62,475 bases of DNA, from assembly GCA_031254035.1 (NCBI GenBank), contig JAIRVF010000032.1:1-62475 (forward strand). Direction: 5' to 3'. How positions within the stretch are numbered: position 1 is the first letter of the stretch; the number at the start of each line of letters is the position of its first letter. The notes below the pieces were generated by a model. It had not been told where the DNA came from. It saw nothing but the letters and a program-made list of their open reading frames with translations, and did not search any database. Source of the stretch: Paenibacillus sp. (GTDB taxonomy: Bacteria; Bacillota; Bacilli; Paenibacillales; Paenibacillaceae). Below are positions 60,326-62,475 of the stretch, in pieces. Both the position numbers and the translations under genes were made by a program.

Positions 60326-61608
60326 AGGAACTCATTATGGACCGGCTGAGCAAGATGGAGGATTTGCAGCAGCGGCGGCTGCTGCGGAACCTGATGAGCG
60401 GTGTATTTTTGAACCTGGTGGAATATCAGGAAGAGCTAAATCGCCAGCTGGAGCGGCGCGTGTTCGAGGAAGTGGGCATTCACGATACCAAACATGATAT
60501 CTACGTTTCCATGTGCAAACGGGAAGAGTGGGACCCTTTACATGATTATTTGTATCCAATGATCTCCACGGACGCGGAGCCGGGCCGAATCGATCTGGGG
60601 GAAATCATGCAGAGCCTCAAGGAAGGCGATGAAGTTCGGCTGTTTTCGTTGTTTCTGGAATGCAGCTATCCGCTGATTCAAGAGCTTCTCTATAGCGGCA
60701 GAACATTCCGGGGCAGCCTGAAGACAAGCCGGGGCCAGTATGCGATCGAGGTCAAGCTGGAGAGAGATACGACCTATATCAAAGAAATCGAAAAGCTATA
60801 TCACGTGTTTCTGAATAACGGTCTGCCTTGGAAAACGGTAAATCACCCCTATGCCTACAAATTTGTTAAAGCGGTGCTGACCCGGATCGACGGGGAGCTT
60901 GCGGCGGACGAGGAGGTGCTGGAAATATCGGTGCATCTGGAAGAATACGAACCTTACAAAAGAACCAATCTCGTTCCGCTTTGGAATATCCACCGTCTGA
61001 AGCTGAGAACCGGAGGTTTTCCGGTGCCAGCGGCAGACCGCGTCAACTATGAGCATGTGCTGCCGCTGCTCAAAACAGGACTCCAGCACGGCTACCTGGT
61101 GGATGTCAATGATTACAGCATCCGTTACATCAAACGTTCTGCAGAAGAGATTACGGTTGTTTCGCCGCATGAAAAGTCGGATACGTGGCAGGTGCTCAGA
61201 GTAGCCAGCCCTTTTGACTCCGGAATGAGTCGGCCTGGGTATCCGCTGATGTCCAACCGGCAGAGGGAAGATTTTATCAGCAGGTACGGTCACCAGCAGG
61301 AACAAATTGTTCGCTCCAAAGGTGAAATCGTCCGGATCGTTCATTCATTTGTCGCCTCGGAGGGACTTACGCTGGCGGATGTGGAAATTCGCCATGCGGA
61401 CGGCAGCCAGGCCATCACCTATGAGCTCAACCGTTTCATAACAGATGAGGTTCGGGTGGATAACGGGAAATGGAGAATGTGCCTGAAATTCAAGCGAACG
61501 GATATGGATTCGCAGCCGGATTATTTGGCCGAAGATTTGCTCAGTTTCCTCGTTTCCCAGGTGCAGATGTCGTTCCCGGAATACCGCTGCGAAGGAGAAT
61601 GGGCTTGA
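60322..61608 (+). CDS. Unknown protein of the kinase-phosphatase-FHA cluster (428 aa)
   Basis: A soluble 428-residue protein with no signal peptide or membrane helix. The N-terminal part is helical and charged ('KMEDLQQRRLLRNLMSGVFL', 'VEYQEELNRQLERRVFEE'). The centre has beta segments ('GQYAIEVKLERDTTYIKEIE', 'DEEVLEISVHLEEYEPYKRTN'). The end is 'DLLSFLVSQVQMSFPEYRCE'. I do not recognise it. Its size and mixed fold would allow a baseplate-type role (TssK or TssF sized), but I see no motif that proves this. The start overlaps the previous stop in ATGA. Confidence 0.75.
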   Translation: MKELIMDRLSKMEDLQQRRLLRNLMSGVFLNLVEYQEELNRQLERRVFEEVGIHDTKHDIYVSMCKREEWDPLHDYLYPMISTDAEPGRIDLGEIMQSLKEGDEVRLFSLFLECSYPLIQELLYSGRTFRGSLKTSRGQYAIEVKLERDTTYIKEIEKLYHVFLNNGLPWKTVNHPYAYKFVKAVLTRIDGELAADEEVLEISVHLEEYEPYKRTNLVPLWNIHRLKLRTGGFPVPAADRVNYEHVLPLLKTGLQHGYLVDVNDYSIRYIKRSAEEITVVSPHEKSDTWQVLRVASPFDSGMSRPGYPLMSNRQREDFISRYGHQQEQIVRSKGEIVRIVHSFVASEGLTLADVEIRHADGSQAITYELNRFITDEVRVDNGKWRMCLKFKRTDMDSQPDYLAEDLLSFLVSQVQMSFPEYRCEGEWA

Positions 61609-62300
61609 ATTACATATGGGATTTGCTTGTGCAGGCGCAGGAAGCAGGCATCGGCAAACGGAACATTACATTTCTGCCGGCGAAGGTGTATTCGCCGTAT
61701 ATGGAGCTTAGTCTCAATGAGCTGAATGCAGCCAAAGGACAGCATGACGTCCAGGTGGAGATCAATCCGCATTACCGGTTTCCCGCCATGTTCCGCGATC
61801 TGCTTGACATCAATCTGGAGGAAGACGAGGAATTCCGTTTGGTATTGTTCGATATTCTCATTCATTTTTTGGCGGAAATGGATTTGATGCAGGGCATGAA
61901 CAAACGCGAGTTTTATATCCGTTTTGTGCTGCGGGACCTGGAAGCCGGGGCGTTCGGAAGCCGGGTAAAGGAGCTAATCGGTCTGTTTGATCCAGATGAG
62001 CGGGAATTGATCGTTTGTGCCATTTTGCGGATGTATGATACGGGGGAAACGCTGAATCTTCTACGCAGCACGATCAGCCGGATTTTCAAACGTTCGACGA
62101 TTTACGTCAACAACGAGGACAAGGACGAAATGTTGTTTTATATCGGACAAAAGCAAACGGAGCTGGCGAGCCGGAAGCTGGAGCTGTTGATGGAACTGTT
62201 TCTACCGGTCCGTTACCGGACTGAGGTTTATTGGGATTGCCATGTCGGCATCATCGATGCCGATGAAACGATGGTTCTGGACCGGATCGCGATGTATTAG
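61599..62300 (+). CDS. Unknown protein of the kinase-phosphatase-FHA cluster (233 aa)
   Basis: A 233-residue soluble protein: 'YIWDLLVQAQEAGIGKRNIT', 'VYSPYMELSLNELNAA', 'VEINPHYRFPAMFRDLLDIN', 'EFYIRFVLRDLEAGAFGSRV'. It is helical in the second half and acidic. The ATG at 61599 overlaps the upstream gene by 10 bases, but GAAGGAG is too near. A TTG at 61605 with 7-base spacing may be the true start. No family recognised. Its coupling with the preceding gene implies a shared complex. Confidence 0.72.
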   Translation: MGLNYIWDLLVQAQEAGIGKRNITFLPAKVYSPYMELSLNELNAAKGQHDVQVEINPHYRFPAMFRDLLDINLEEDEEFRLVLFDILIHFLAEMDLMQGMNKREFYIRFVLRDLEAGAFGSRVKELIGLFDPDERELIVCAILRMYDTGETLNLLRSTISRIFKRSTIYVNNEDKDEMLFYIGQKQTELASRKLELLMELFLPVRYRTEVYWDCHVGIIDADETMVLDRIAMY

Positions 62301-62356
62301 TGCGTGTTCAAAACCTCTATTAAGACGCCCTGAGGATGGGGAGGAGAATGTGAAAC

Positions 62357-62475
62357 ATGAGGGGATTTAAACTGTATACCGATTCCACCAGCCAGGAGCG
62401 GGTGCGCGGAAAGGCGTGTTATACGCGGGATGAGCTGCATGAGATGACGACTTTTCAGCTGCGGAACATCTGCTA
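62357..62475 (+). CDS. Start of an unknown gene, cut by the window edge
   Basis: ATG at 62357 after GGGGAGGAG. Thirty-nine codons are visible and open: MRGFKLYTDSTSQERVRGKA then CYTRDELHEMTTFQLRNIC. The second part looks like the beginning of a SAP-type helix-extended-helix ('RDELHEMTTFQLRNIC'), but too little is present to decide. It continues the same direction as the cluster. A fragment of repeat D (GTGTTCAAAA) lies between it and the previous gene. Confidence 0.6.
   Translation, partial: MRGFKLYTDSTSQERVRGKACYTRDELHEMTTFQLRNIC

Overview
The window reads as one contig of a low-to-mid GC, endospore-forming Firmicute, most likely Paenibacillus. The grounds are strong AGGAGG-type ribosome binding sites, a Leu-type T-box in front of ilvB, an L20-type leader in front of infC, an orphan sporulation-type histidine kinase, DUF6509- and DUF817-type proteins, the ytqA-ytqB pair, and several families of dispersed intergenic palindromes. 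I ran no searches. Family names come from recognising motifs.

Layout. 0.1-8.4 kb: mixed housekeeping and unknown genes (SseB-like, small membrane proteins, a broken TIM-barrel gene, HAD phosphatase, DUF817, cysK, YwaF-like, DUF72), with an array of six 21-bp palindromes at 5281-5537. 8.6-12.8 kb: odhAB, the first two subunits of 2-oxoglutarate dehydrogenase. 13-18 kb: a rhodanese behind a candidate persulfide/copper-sensor operator, an LCP wall-polymer ligase, NUDIX, ApbE and two overlapping unknown genes. 18.3-29.2 kb: recQ, a B12-binding radical SAM enzyme, lipase-like hydrolase, manA, the ytqA-ytqB tRNA-modification pair, trmB, an MGDG-synthase-type glycosyltransferase and a PAP2 phosphatase. 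29.9-32.5 kb: a membrane GT2 glycosyltransferase with a long leader, then infC-rpmI-rplT with an attenuator and an ATC start for infC. 32.9-37.7 kb: a BMP-type nucleoside ABC importer. 38-46 kb: a Gly/Pro/Tyr-repeat protein, a GNAT gene and the branched-chain operon ilvB-ilvN-ilvC-leuA-leuB. 46.4-49.2 kb: a 2-Cys peroxiredoxin, an unknown protein and the histidine kinase.

The most unusual part is 49.4 kb to the right edge. It holds a soluble Ser/Thr kinase, a divergent membrane von Willebrand A protein, a 722-residue protein that may be a TssB/TssC-like sheath fusion, a small beta-rich tube-like protein followed by a strong hairpin, a J-domain protein, two FHA-domain proteins, an active membrane PP2C phosphatase, a degenerate PP2C with a membrane segment and TPR-like repeats, and at least three proteins I do not recognise. 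The kinase, phosphatase and FHA set resembles the PpkA/PppA/Fha switch of type VI secretion. My hypothesis is a Gram-positive contractile-injection or other large-assembly system under phosphothreonine control. The structural part of that claim is inference, and the cluster is cut by the window end.

Several repeat families fill the intergenic regions. One, with GGCGCGATCAA ends, has a copy inserted in another repeat, and that copy carries a smaller palindrome of the same family with short duplicated flanks, which suggests mobility.
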